64,000 bases of DNA from NCBI GenBank assembly GCA_963590405.1, contig CAVAPE010000003.1:8689-72688 (forward strand). Direction: 5' to 3'. Origin of the DNA: Limisoma sp963590405. Lineage in GTDB: Bacteria > Bacteroidota > Bacteroidia > Bacteroidales > Muribaculaceae. Positions 18,279 through 27,743 of the stretch are shown piece after piece. Within the stretch, counting starts at the first letter, position 1; every line of letters starts with the position of its first letter. The translations under genes and the position numbers were made by a program. The notes under the pieces were generated by a model that had not been told where the DNA came from, did not search any database, and saw only the letters and a program-made list of their open reading frames with translations.

Positions 18279-19382
18279 ATGAAGATAGTAGTGACAGGCA
18301 CCCGAGGCATCCCTAACGTGATGGGCGGCGTTGAGACCCACTGCGAGGAACTCTTTCCCCGTGTGGCAAAGCGCGGCTTCGACGTGACTATTGTCCGCCG
18401 GTCAAACTATGTGAAGGACGACCTGACGGAGTGGAACGGCGTGCATCTGATCACACTGCCTTCGCCAAAGAAAAAGTCGTTTGAAGCCATCGTCCACACC
18501 CTGCGCGCCATCAACAAGGCAAAGCGCCTGGGCGCAGACGTGCTCCACATCCACGCCATCGGTCCCGCATTGCTTGCCCCCTATGCCAAACTGCTCGGCA
18601 TGAAGGTGGTGTTTACCCACCACGGACCTGACTACGACCGCGACAAATGGGGCTTTGCAGCAAAAACTATGCTGCGGCTCGGCGAGCGGCTGGGATGCAT
18701 GTTTGCCGACGATGTAATCGTGATTTCAAACGTAATCAAAGACCTCATAGCGCGGAAGTACGGCAGAACGAAAGGCGTACACCTTGTGTACAACGGCGTG
18801 TCGAAGCCCGAAATCTGCGACTATCCCGAATATTTTAGCGAACTCGGCATCGAGAAAGGCAAATATGTGCTTGGCATGTGCCGCTTCGTGCCCGAGAAAA
18901 ATCTGCACCACCTTGTCGAGGCATTCGCAAAGTGGAAAGCATCGGCTGAAGGTCGCGCCGACATCCGTCTTGTGCTGGCTGGCGACACCGATTTCGAGGA
19001 TGCATACTCTCTAAGCCTCAAAGAGATGGCACGGAAGAACGATGTGGTGCTTACTGGCTTCATCAAAGGTCGCAAACTCCACTCGCTGCTGACCAACTGC
19101 TTGTGCTATTGCTTGCCGTCGAGCCACGAGGGATTGCCGATTGCACTGCTTGAAGCGATGAGTTACGGCGTGAAGGTGGTGGTGAGCGACATCCCTGCCA
19201 ATCTGGAAGTTGGCTTGGATACCGACGACTATTTCCATTGCGGCGACGTCGACGGACTTTCCGCCAAACTCGCGAACGTAATCGCCCATCCGTTGCAGCA
19301 CATCGACTACGATATGGCAAAGTACGACTGGGAGCAGATTGCAGACAGCGTGGCTGAAATCTATCGGTCGCTGAAACGATAA
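18279..19382 (+). CDS. GT4-family glycosyltransferase
   Basis: 367 residues with the N-terminal GTRGIPNVMGGVETHCEE loop typical of GT4 enzymes of the DUF1972-containing group, VFTHHGPDYDRDKWG in the first Rossmann domain, and the nucleotide-sugar site PSSHEGLPIALLEAMSYGV with the conserved E-x7-E spacing. It should transfer a sugar from an NDP-sugar to a growing glycan on the cytoplasmic face of the inner membrane. It lies 12 bp after the radical SAM gene and 51 bp before a large secreted protein. Donor and acceptor cannot be predicted. Confidence 0.93.
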   Translation: MKIVVTGTRGIPNVMGGVETHCEELFPRVAKRGFDVTIVRRSNYVKDDLTEWNGVHLITLPSPKKKSFEAIVHTLRAINKAKRLGADVLHIHAIGPALLAPYAKLLGMKVVFTHHGPDYDRDKWGFAAKTMLRLGERLGCMFADDVIVISNVIKDLIARKYGRTKGVHLVYNGVSKPEICDYPEYFSELGIEKGKYVLGMCRFVPEKNLHHLVEAFAKWKASAEGRADIRLVLAGDTDFEDAYSLSLKEMARKNDVVLTGFIKGRKLHSLLTNCLCYCLPSSHEGLPIALLEAMSYGVKVVVSDIPANLEVGLDTDDYFHCGDVDGLSAKLANVIAHPLQHIDYDMAKYDWEQIADSVAEIYRSLKR

Positions 19383-19433
19383 ATTAGCGGAAACGCGGGA
19401 GCGTGTGTCCGAACCGAAAAACCAACATAACAA

Positions 19434-22400
19434 ATGAATAGATATTTACTTGCAACCCTTATTACCGCAACAGCCCTGCAAGCCTCGGCAGCAACGGCGT
19501 TGCCCTACAGCGAAAGTTTTGACACCGCAAGCGGCTTTGCCACAATGACCGTGGTCGACGCCAACGGCGACGGCAAGACGTGGTACTACAACTCCTATGC
19601 CCAAGCCGCCCAGACCGACTATTCCGACAGCAAAGATATGGACGACTGGTTGATACTTCCAGCGTTCAGCCTCCAGCCGTCAAAGACCTATACCCTCGAA
19701 CTCGATGCCAAGTGCTATAGCAGTTTCTTCGGCAAGGAGCAGTTTGAGATAAAGATGGGTACCGCCGCCACCGCCGAAGCCATGACCACCGATGTGCTCG
19801 CCTCGACCACCCTCAGCAGCGACAAATTCCAGCACTTCAAGCAGGACATCGCCGTGACCGAAGCCGGCACTTACTACATAGGCATCCACTGCACTTCCGC
19901 AGTCGACCGCCGTGGCATCCAGGTGGACAACATCGCCCTGTCGGCAGGCGTGGAGCAGGAGAGCCCAGCAGCCGTTGCCGACCTCACCCTGCAGCCCGAT
20001 AGCCGCGGACTGAACAAAGTTACGGTATCGTTTACCGCACCGACAACCACCACAGCCGGCAATGCGCTCGGCAGCATCTCCAAGATGGAAGTGTACCGCG
20101 ACAAGTCGCTCATCAAGACCTTCACCACCGTCGCCCCCGGCGATAAGATGAGTTTCGTCGACGAGACAGTGACCGCTGGCGACCACACCTATATGGTCGT
20201 GGCATATAGCGGCACAGGACGCGGCTACGAAGCCTCTGAGAGCGTGTTCGTGGGTCCGGGCATCCCTGTGTCTGTCACAGACCTCGTGACCACCGAAATA
20301 TCGTCGGGTGTGGTGCAACTCACTTGGGGCGCACCGAAGACCGACAAGAATGGAAACGAGATTGACCCGTCGCTGATTACCTACAAGGTTGTGACCTACG
20401 AAATTGTCAACGGCAGTTACTACGTTGAAGAAGACCTCGCCGACAACATTACCACAACATCCTATACCCACCCCGCCATTGCAGCCGATGCAGGGCAGAA
20501 ATTCGCAGCCTACGGCGTGTATGCCGTGACGGTATCAGGTAAATCGGATGCCTACAAGACGCCACTTTTCCCTGTGGGCACAAGTTATGCGACACCATTC
20601 TCTGAATCCTTCGTCGACGGCAATGCCGCTACGCTATGGCGCTCAGAGGTGGCAAACTATCAAGGCACTGCGCCCGAATGGGCGATAGTATCGGAAGCCG
20701 AAGTGAGCAACCTCACTTCGCGCGACGGCGACAACGGAATGGTAATTATGCTCGGCGAGAACGAGAACGATTGCGCACGCTTCTATAGCGGTAAAATCGA
20801 CCTCAATGGTCTTGCAGTCCCCGCGCTTTCGTTCTATGTCTACAACTTCGGCGACAAGACCAACGCCAATCCGCTGCTGGTGTTCTGCTCTGCTGGCGAA
20901 GGCTATCGCTTGATAGCGAACACGACCGTGGGGAAAACCGGCGGTCGCGGATGGAACAAGGTAATCCTTCCGCTCACGGAATTTAAGGACAAGGTGGTGC
21001 GTCTCGTGTTTTCAGGCACTGTGAAGAGTTACACCGCCATACCTATTGACGTGATAAAAGTTGGCGAGCGTCCGCTCACCGACCTTGCTGCCGTCTCCAT
21101 GTCGTTCCCCGACGAGATGACTGCTGGCGAATACTTCGACATCGAAGTCGACGTGGAAAATGCTGGCACAGAGACCGTCAGCAACTACACCGTGGAACTC
21201 TATCGCAACGGCGAGAAAATACAGCAGTATGAGGGCGTGTCTATCGACTCGTGCGAGCACCAGCAGTTCGTGTTCTCCGACTGCATCGGCGTGGTCGACA
21301 ATGCTGAAAACACCTATCAGGCACGTGTGGTATGCAGCGACGACGAGAACCCTGCCGACAACATCACCGCAGAAGAAACCATCACCGTGGCGATGCCCGA
21401 ATACCCGACTGTGGGCAACGTGAAAGCCACAAGCACCGCAGACGCCGTGACCCTCACATGGGACGAGCCCGACTTGTCGACGGCTCTGCCCGAGACCACT
21501 ACCGACACGTTTGAGAATTACACCTCGTTTGCCACCACAGGCGTGGGCGGATGGACATTCGCCGACCTCGACGGCGCACAGGTGGGCAAACTCGACCTCG
21601 TAATCCCTGGCATCACCTACGAAGGCTCGCATCAGTCGTTCTGGGTGATGGATGCGTCGATGGAAGGTGCAAACGCCTCCTACGCAGCGCATTCTGGCAA
21701 CAACTATCTGGCGCAGATTTTCAACTACGACAACTCGCAGTGCGACGACTGGGCAATCTCGCCCGAACTCAACGGCAAGGCGCAGACCGTGTCGTTCTTC
21801 GCACGCAGTTATTCGTCGATGGCAGGCTATGCAGAGACATTTGAGGTGCTCTATTCAACCACAGGCACCGACACCGACAGTTTCACCACGCTCGGCACTT
21901 ACGCCAATGTGCCAAATGCGTGGACGCGCTACAATGTTGCCCTGCCAGAGGGCGCAAAGCACTTCGCCATCCGCTGCATCTCCGAGGGATGCTACATGTT
22001 GCTCATCGACGACGTGACCTATACCGCCGCCGGTGCCGTCCACGGACTCACCGTGGAGGGCTACAACGTGTACCGCAACAAAGAGAAACTCAATAGCGAG
22101 CCAATCGCCACGACACAGTTCACCGATGCCAATCCGCTCAACAGCATAGCCGACTACGTGGTCACCGCCGTCTACAACAAAGGCGAGTCCACGGCAAGTC
22201 AGCCCGTCACCGTCGACCGCGAAGGCAGTGTTTCAGCCATCGCTGCCGATGCGCCTACCATCCGCACCGCGCACGGCACCATCATCGTAGACGGTGCACA
22301 CGGCATAGTTACCGTGAGCACCCTCAGCGGCGCCGTGGTCTATAGTGCTGCTTCGGCGCACGCCGAAATCCCAGTTCTGGAGGGCGTTTACCTCGTGAAA

Positions 22401-22436
22401 GCCGGAACGACGGTTGTCAAAGTGATTGTAAAGTAA
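19434..22436 (+). CDS. Large secreted protein with choice-of-anchor J, Fn3 and CARDB-like domains
   Basis: 1000 residues. Signal peptide (RYLLATLITATALQASAA). Residues ~22-175 form a choice-of-anchor J domain (LPYSESFDTASGF, MDDWLILPAF), followed by fibronectin-III-like repeats with LTWGAPKTDKNG and LTWDEPDL, a CARDB-like domain (AGEYFDIEVDVENAGTETVS), a second anchor-J domain (DDWAISPEL), and a T9SS sorting tail (GIVTVSTLSGAVVYS to TVVKVIVK). These domains are non-catalytic and typical of cell-surface adhesins or carbohydrate binders in Bacteroidota. It is 51 bp downstream of the glycosyltransferase with no visible promoter, so probably shares its transcript. Confidence 0.88.
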   Translation: MNRYLLATLITATALQASAATALPYSESFDTASGFATMTVVDANGDGKTWYYNSYAQAAQTDYSDSKDMDDWLILPAFSLQPSKTYTLELDAKCYSSFFGKEQFEIKMGTAATAEAMTTDVLASTTLSSDKFQHFKQDIAVTEAGTYYIGIHCTSAVDRRGIQVDNIALSAGVEQESPAAVADLTLQPDSRGLNKVTVSFTAPTTTTAGNALGSISKMEVYRDKSLIKTFTTVAPGDKMSFVDETVTAGDHTYMVVAYSGTGRGYEASESVFVGPGIPVSVTDLVTTEISSGVVQLTWGAPKTDKNGNEIDPSLITYKVVTYEIVNGSYYVEEDLADNITTTSYTHPAIAADAGQKFAAYGVYAVTVSGKSDAYKTPLFPVGTSYATPFSESFVDGNAATLWRSEVANYQGTAPEWAIVSEAEVSNLTSRDGDNGMVIMLGENENDCARFYSGKIDLNGLAVPALSFYVYNFGDKTNANPLLVFCSAGEGYRLIANTTVGKTGGRGWNKVILPLTEFKDKVVRLVFSGTVKSYTAIPIDVIKVGERPLTDLAAVSMSFPDEMTAGEYFDIEVDVENAGTETVSNYTVELYRNGEKIQQYEGVSIDSCEHQQFVFSDCIGVVDNAENTYQARVVCSDDENPADNITAEETITVAMPEYPTVGNVKATSTADAVTLTWDEPDLSTALPETTTDTFENYTSFATTGVGGWTFADLDGAQVGKLDLVIPGITYEGSHQSFWVMDASMEGANASYAAHSGNNYLAQIFNYDNSQCDDWAISPELNGKAQTVSFFARSYSSMAGYAETFEVLYSTTGTDTDSFTTLGTYANVPNAWTRYNVALPEGAKHFAIRCISEGCYMLLIDDVTYTAAGAVHGLTVEGYNVYRNKEKLNSEPIATTQFTDANPLNSIADYVVTAVYNKGESTASQPVTVDREGSVSAIAADAPTIRTAHGTIIVDGAHGIVTVSTLSGAVVYSAASAHAEIPVLEGVYLVKAGTTVVKVIVK

Positions 22437-22469
22437 TGCGAATGTAATCAGGAACAAGCAATTTTTGTA

Positions 22470-22477
22470 TATCTTTG
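22470..22477 (+). promoter_or_regulatory. -7 box four bases before the GH3 start codon
   Basis: TATCTTTG ends four bases before the ATG at 22482. In Bacteroidota transcription starts about 5-7 bases after this box, so the mRNA would be leaderless or would begin inside the first codon. The next in-frame ATG is at 22515. Confidence 0.65.
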
Positions 22478-22481
22478 TCTG

Positions 22482-24005
22482 ATGAGTATAACAAGCATCC
22501 TTCGGCCCTTTTTTATGCACCGCGTGGGGCAACTGCAGCGGTTTGCCGCCGAAGGTCCGATAATCCAACAACGGCAGTTGCAGCGACTTCTTCACGAAGC
22601 CGCTGGCACCGTCTACGGCAGCAAATACGGATTTGACAAATTCAGAACCATCGACGACTTCCGCCGTGCCGTGCCGCTGGTGCGCTACGAGGACGTGCGC
22701 CCCTACGTGATGCGCATGGTCGAGGGCGAGCGCAACGTGCTGTGGCGCGGCGAGTGCCGCAACTTCGCCCAGTCGTCGGGCACGTCCGACGGCAAGAGTA
22801 AGTATGTGCCGATTACGCCCGACTCGTTCCGCCGCTGCCACTACCGCGGCAGTGCCGACTGCGTGGCGGTGTACCTCGCCATGAACCCTTCCAGCCGCAT
22901 CTTCGACGGCAAGGCGTTTATCCTCGGCGGCAGTTATGCCAACGAGTTGACGCTACGCAAAGGCGTGGTCGTGGGCGACCTTTCTGCCAACCTCATCAGC
23001 AACATCAATCCGCTTGCCAACCTTGTGCGCATCCCCAGCAAGGAAATAGCCCTTATGGAGGACTGGAGCAAGAAACTCCCGGCACTGGTGGAGGCAAGTC
23101 GCCGCCAGAATGTGACCAACATCTCCGGCGTGCCGTCGTGGTTTCTGTCGGTAATCAAGGAGGTGCTGCGCCGCGAGGGCACTGCGTCAATCCACGACGT
23201 GTGGCCCAATCTCGAAGTGTTTTTCCACGGAGGCATAAGTTTTAAGCCCTACCGTCAGCAATATGAGGCAATTACCGACCCGCAGAAGATGCATTTTGTG
23301 GAGACCTACAACGCCTCCGAGGGATTTTTTGCCGTGCAGTCGTCGGCCGACACCAAGGCGATGCTCCTGCTGCTCGACATCGGTGTGTTCTACGAGTTTA
23401 TCCCTCTCTCCGAAACCGATTCTGCAAATCCGCAGACGCTCACAGTGGGCGAGGTTGAGGCTGGTCACACCTACGAACTCGTAATCACGGCTTGCAACGG
23501 CCTTTGGCGCTACCGCATCGGCGACACCGTGCGCGTGGAGCAGACCAATCCGCTGAAAATCACCATTGCTGGCCGCACGAAGCACTTCATTAACGCCTTC
23601 GGCGAGGAACTGATGGTGCACAACGCCGACGCGGCGATAGAGAAGGCTTGCCGGCAAACTGGTGCTGCCGTGGCAAACTATACCGTTGCGCCCGTCTATG
23701 CCACCGCCACGACCAAAGGCCGACACGAATGGCTGATAGAGTTTGACAAGCGTCCTGACGACATGGAGCAGTTTGCCGACACGCTCGACGCACTCCTGCA
23801 GCGCGAAAACTCCGACTATGAGGCGAAGCGTTTTCAGGGCATCTTCATCGACCGCTTGTCGGTGGTCGAAGCCCGCCGCGGACTGTTTGACGACTGGTTG
23901 CTGCAGCGCAGCGGCAAGTTGGGCGGTCAGCGCAAGATACCGCGCCTCTACAACTCGCGCGACATTATTGACGATATGTTGAAAATAAATAACCAAAAAC
24001 TATAA
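22482..24005 (+). CDS. GH3-family (auxin-responsive-promoter type) acyl-adenylating enzyme
   Basis: 507 residues, similar in length to bacterial GH3 homologues. The ATP-binding loop NFAQSSGTSDGKSKYVPIT (~95-113), the ISGVPSWFLSVIKEV helix and the NGLWRYRIGDTVRVE hinge with TKHFINAFGEELMVHNAD are GH3 signatures of the ANL superfamily. Plant members join amino acids to carboxylic-acid hormones; bacterial members have no established substrate. It is first in an operon with alkaline phosphatase (5-bp gap) and a sirtuin. The start may be ATG 22482 or the internal ATG 22515, since the promoter box is only four bases upstream of the first. Confidence 0.9.
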   Translation: MSITSILRPFFMHRVGQLQRFAAEGPIIQQRQLQRLLHEAAGTVYGSKYGFDKFRTIDDFRRAVPLVRYEDVRPYVMRMVEGERNVLWRGECRNFAQSSGTSDGKSKYVPITPDSFRRCHYRGSADCVAVYLAMNPSSRIFDGKAFILGGSYANELTLRKGVVVGDLSANLISNINPLANLVRIPSKEIALMEDWSKKLPALVEASRRQNVTNISGVPSWFLSVIKEVLRREGTASIHDVWPNLEVFFHGGISFKPYRQQYEAITDPQKMHFVETYNASEGFFAVQSSADTKAMLLLLDIGVFYEFIPLSETDSANPQTLTVGEVEAGHTYELVITACNGLWRYRIGDTVRVEQTNPLKITIAGRTKHFINAFGEELMVHNADAAIEKACRQTGAAVANYTVAPVYATATTKGRHEWLIEFDKRPDDMEQFADTLDALLQRENSDYEAKRFQGIFIDRLSVVEARRGLFDDWLLQRSGKLGGQRKIPRLYNSRDIIDDMLKINNQKL

Positions 24006-24010
24006 CCACA

Positions 24011-25372
24011 ATGAAGAAATTTATCCTGACATTCTCGCTCCTTCTGCTGGCTCTCGTAGCCTCAGCCGAGCTGAAATATGTGTTTCTGATGATAGGCGAC
24101 GGCATGGGCATGGGGCACGTGCTTTCGGCTGAAACCTATAACCGCATGGTGCTCAAGAACAACGACAAACTCCTGATGATGCAGTTCCCTGTGGCATCTA
24201 TGGCGCTGACCTACTCGGCAAGCAGCCCTGTCACCGACTCTGCAGCCGCTGGCACCGCTCTTGCTACTGGCTCGAAGACCAACAACCACATGGTTGGCAT
24301 GAAGCCCAACAAGATGGATGCTACGAGTGTTGCATCGCAACTAAAGAGCCGCGGCTGGGGCGTGGGCATCATCACGTCGGTGGCATTCGACGATGCCACC
24401 CCAGCAACGCAGTACGCCCATCAGGCAGACCGCAGCATGTATGAAGGCATCAACCAGGACGGTGCAAAGAGCGACTTCGACTTTATCGGCGGCGCATACA
24501 CCCTTATGGCAAAGCACGGTGCTGACAAGTGCAAACCCATCTTCGACGGCTACCGTCAGAACGGCTACGACGTGGTTTTCGGTCTCGACAACCTCAAGAA
24601 AGCCAAGAGTAAGAAAATCCTCGTTGCAGCAGGTACGGCAGAGAAATACAACGACTTCCCTTACACCATCGACAGCATCAAGGGCGCGCCCCGTCTGCGC
24701 CAACTCACTGAGGCTTGCCTTGGACATATGCTCAATGTGAGCCCCGACCATTTCTACATGATGGTGGAGGCAGGCAATATCGACCACGCTGCCCATTCCA
24801 ACGACGGCGCTACGGTGGTGAAGGAGGTGCTCAACTTCCAGGAGTCGATCAACGTGGCTTATCAGTTCTATTTGCAGCACCCCGATGAGACGCTGATTGT
24901 CGTTACAGCCGACCACGATACTGGCGGTATGACCCTCGGCGTGCAGGGCGGCAGAAAAGTGCCTACGCTTGCCGACATCGACTGGCGACGCATCTCGAAG
25001 GAAAACTTTAACCAATACTGCGCCAAGCATCCTAACCTCTCGTGGGACGAGGTGAAGCAAATCATGATTGACAAAATTGGTCTTTGGAGCCACATCGATG
25101 TGACTGAAGAAGAGGAAGCGGAGATGAAGGAGGCTTACTCGCAAATCAATACCGCTGCGTCGGAGAAGACCCTCTACAACGATTTCAACCATTTCTCATC
25201 GGTTGTGTTCAACATCGTGAACCACAAGAACGGCATCGGCTTCACCACATTCAGCCATACGGGCAACCCTGTGCCAGTGTTTGCCATCGGTGTGGGCAGC
25301 GACATATTTAAGTCAATCAACAACAACATTGAGATTCCGCAGAAGATACGCGAACTTCTCGACATAAAATAA
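24011..25372 (+). CDS. Alkaline phosphatase (PhoA superfamily), secreted
   Basis: 453 residues with a signal peptide (MKKFILTFSLLLLALVASA). Metal site FLMIGDGMGMGH at 26-36, nucleophile Ser77 in SPVTDSAAAGTALATG, and metal ligands in VEAGNIDHAAHSND and VVTADHDTGGM are all present, so it should be an active metal-dependent phosphomonoesterase in the periplasm. It sits 5 bp after the GH3 gene and 8 bp before the sirtuin gene. The small Gly/Met-rich first motif is common in Bacteroidota members. No Pho-box-like site was recognised. Confidence 0.95.
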   Translation: MKKFILTFSLLLLALVASAELKYVFLMIGDGMGMGHVLSAETYNRMVLKNNDKLLMMQFPVASMALTYSASSPVTDSAAAGTALATGSKTNNHMVGMKPNKMDATSVASQLKSRGWGVGIITSVAFDDATPATQYAHQADRSMYEGINQDGAKSDFDFIGGAYTLMAKHGADKCKPIFDGYRQNGYDVVFGLDNLKKAKSKKILVAAGTAEKYNDFPYTIDSIKGAPRLRQLTEACLGHMLNVSPDHFYMMVEAGNIDHAAHSNDGATVVKEVLNFQESINVAYQFYLQHPDETLIVVTADHDTGGMTLGVQGGRKVPTLADIDWRRISKENFNQYCAKHPNLSWDEVKQIMIDKIGLWSHIDVTEEEEAEMKEAYSQINTAASEKTLYNDFNHFSSVVFNIVNHKNGIGFTTFSHTGNPVPVFAIGVGSDIFKSINNNIEIPQKIRELLDIK

Positions 25373-25380
25373 AGACCGCT

Positions 25381-26079
25381 ATGAAAAAACTTGTTGTTTC
25401 CACGGGTGCAGGCGTGAGCGCTGAGAGCGGCGTGCCTACATTCCGTGATGCCAACGGGTTGTGGAACAACTATCCGGTGATGGACGTGGCGAGCCACGAC
25501 GGCTTCCTGCGCAATCCAGCCCTTATCCATAAGTTCTACAACGACATGCGCCACAGCCTGATGAAGGTTGAGCCCAACGCAGCCCACCTCGGGCTGAAGG
25601 CTCTCGAAGACGACTTCGACGTGCAGATAATCACGCAGAACGTCGACAATCTCCACGAGCGCGCTGGCAGTAGCAAGGTGCTCCACCTCCACGGCGAACT
25701 GATGAAGGTGCGCTCCGTCACCCACGAGGAGCGCGTCTACACGCTATCGCCCGACAACCTCGACACGTCGGTCGACACTCGCGACGAGTATGGCGACCCA
25801 GTGCGTCCGCACATAGTGTTTTTCCAGGAGGCAGTGCCCAACTTCGATGCCGCTGTCGACCTCGTGCGCGAGGCTGACATCTTCGTGGTTATCGGCACCT
25901 CGCTCAATGTCTATCCTGCTGCAGGTCTGCTGTTTTATGTGCGCCACGGTGTGCCCGTCTACTACATTGACCCGCGCCCGGCTCCGATACCCCAGGGCGT
26001 GGAGAATGTCACCGTCATTGCCGAGCCTGCGACCGTCGGCGTGGCAAAACTCGCCGCGATGCTCAAGTCCCTGAAATAA
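25381..26079 (+). CDS. Sirtuin (NAD-dependent deacylase) lacking the zinc-binding cysteines
   Basis: 232 residues. NAD-binding motifs STGAGVSAESGVPTFRDANG (7-26), TQNVDNLHERAG (85-96) and catalytic His104 in HLHGEL are intact, as is GTSLNVYPAAGL. The small domain that normally holds four zinc-ligand cysteines is replaced by a short cysteine-free segment; the whole protein has no cysteine. Zinc-less sirtuins of this type occur in Bacteroidota, so this is a lineage trait rather than decay. It should remove acyl groups from lysines in the cytoplasm using NAD+. It is the last gene of the GH3-phosphatase operon. There may be functional coupling to the acyl-activating GH3 enzyme, which is inference. 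Confidence 0.93.
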   Translation: MKKLVVSTGAGVSAESGVPTFRDANGLWNNYPVMDVASHDGFLRNPALIHKFYNDMRHSLMKVEPNAAHLGLKALEDDFDVQIITQNVDNLHERAGSSKVLHLHGELMKVRSVTHEERVYTLSPDNLDTSVDTRDEYGDPVRPHIVFFQEAVPNFDAAVDLVREADIFVVIGTSLNVYPAAGLLFYVRHGVPVYYIDPRPAPIPQGVENVTVIAEPATVGVAKLAAMLKSLK

Positions 26080-26150
26080 GCCGCCCTAAATGTCGGCAAT
26101 GCAAAAAATATTCGTAACTTAGCAAAGTGAAACGTTAAGGCTTTGAGATT

Positions 26151-27719
26151 ATGGCAGAAATTGTGAATTGTTATCCTGTCGGGATACAGACTTTCGAAAA
26201 CATTCGAGAAGGTCGTTACCTGTATGTTGACAAGACAAAATACATTGTCGATTTCCGCAAAAAGCAAATGTCGTACGTGTTTCTGAATCGTCCTCGGCGG
26301 TTCGGAAAGTCACTTTTCGCCTCTACTTTACACGCCTATTTCGCAGGCAAGAAAGAACTCTTCGACGGGCTTGCCATTGCCGACTACGAGAAGGACTGGG
26401 TGAAGCATCCTGTGCTCCATTTCGACATGAGTGGTGCAAAGCATTTTGATGCTGAAAGGCTGATTGATTATCTTGATGCAGAGTTGTTGCCATACGAGGA
26501 GATGTATGGAAAGGAAGAGAGAGAAAAGCATCATAACGAGCGGTTGATTGGCATCGTAAGGCGCGCCTACGAGAAAACTGGGCAAAAAGTCGTGGTTATA
26601 ATTGACGAGTACGACGCTCCTCTGCTCGACGTTGTGCACGAAAAGGAAAACCTCTCGGCTCTGCGCTTGATTATGCAGAATTTCTACAGTCCGCTGAAGA
26701 AACTCGACCCATATCTCGAATTTACGTTTATCACTGGCATCACGAAATTCTCTCAACTGAGCATTTTTAGCGAGTTGAACAATTTGGAGAACATCAGCAT
26801 GTTCGACCAGTATTCCGCCATCTGCGGCATCAGCAAGACGGAACTCACCACCGTGATGCGCCCCGACATCGAACGCTTGGGCAAGGCTCTCGATATGACC
26901 TACGAAGAATGCCTTAAGGAACTCACCGACTACTATGATGGCTACCATTTTGGAGGTCGTTCGGAAGATGTGTTCAATCCGTTTAGCCTGATAAGAGCAA
27001 TGAATGGGCAGAAAATCGAATCATTTTGGTTCGGTTCGGGTACTCCGTCGTATTTGATTAAGGCATTGCAGAAATATCATGTCGACGTGACTGATGTTGA
27101 GCAGAAGGATATCAGCATAGACGATTTCGATGTGTCGCCAGAGCAGATGACTTCGGCGCTTCCGCTTCTTTACCAAAGTGGCTACCTCACCATCAAAAAA
27201 TACAACCCTCTGACAAAAAGTTACACGCTCGGCTACCCAAACACAGAGGTGAAAATTGGTATGTTGCGGAGTCTTGCGCCGCATTATCTTTCGCCTGTCT
27301 CGGTTGATAATAATAGTTTGGTAATCAAATTTGTAGGAAAACTATACGACAACGACCTTGAGGGGGCTATGGCGAACCTGAAGGCTTACCTCTCGGGCAT
27401 CAGTAACCGCCTGTCGAACAAGAACGAGCGGGATTTTCAGACGGTGTTCTACCTTATTTTCAACCTTATGGGTGCTTACATCAAGGTCGAGGAGGACAGC
27501 GCCATTGGGCGCGCTGATGCGGTTGTGCATATGCCCGATGCCGTCTACGTCTTTGAACTCAAATACGACGGCTCAGCCGAGGATGCTCTCAAGCAAATCG
27601 ACGAAAAAGGCTACCTCATACCGTACACAGCCGACGGCAAGCGCCTCATCAAGGTCGGCGTGAACTACGACAGCCAGCAGCGCACCATCGCCGACTGGAT
27701 TATCAAAGAAGAAATGTAG
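26151..27719 (+). CDS. AAA-ATPase_like protein with C-terminal PD-(D/E)XK nuclease domain
   Basis: 522 residues, usual for the AAA-ATPase_like (PF09820) plus PDDEXK_9 (PF08011) architecture common in gut Bacteroidota. N-terminus YPVGIQTFENIREGRYLYVD and Walker-A-like NRPRRFGKS (46-54); Walker B VVVIIDEYDAPL; C-terminus RADAVVHMPDAVYVFELKYD with the nuclease-fold D...ELK pattern. Role unknown; the family has been suggested to act on nucleic acids. It is tail-to-tail (24-bp gap) with DUF4143 ATPase copy B. A possible -7 box TAACTTAG (26115-26122) lies upstream, but there is no tandem array, in contrast to the four DUF4143-type genes. Confidence 0.92.
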   Translation: MAEIVNCYPVGIQTFENIREGRYLYVDKTKYIVDFRKKQMSYVFLNRPRRFGKSLFASTLHAYFAGKKELFDGLAIADYEKDWVKHPVLHFDMSGAKHFDAERLIDYLDAELLPYEEMYGKEEREKHHNERLIGIVRRAYEKTGQKVVVIIDEYDAPLLDVVHEKENLSALRLIMQNFYSPLKKLDPYLEFTFITGITKFSQLSIFSELNNLENISMFDQYSAICGISKTELTTVMRPDIERLGKALDMTYEECLKELTDYYDGYHFGGRSEDVFNPFSLIRAMNGQKIESFWFGSGTPSYLIKALQKYHVDVTDVEQKDISIDDFDVSPEQMTSALPLLYQSGYLTIKKYNPLTKSYTLGYPNTEVKIGMLRSLAPHYLSPVSVDNNSLVIKFVGKLYDNDLEGAMANLKAYLSGISNRLSNKNERDFQTVFYLIFNLMGAYIKVEEDSAIGRADAVVHMPDAVYVFELKYDGSAEDALKQIDEKGYLIPYTADGKRLIKVGVNYDSQQRTIADWIIKEEM

Positions 27720-27743
27720 AAAAACTTCGGATTTATGAAGAAA

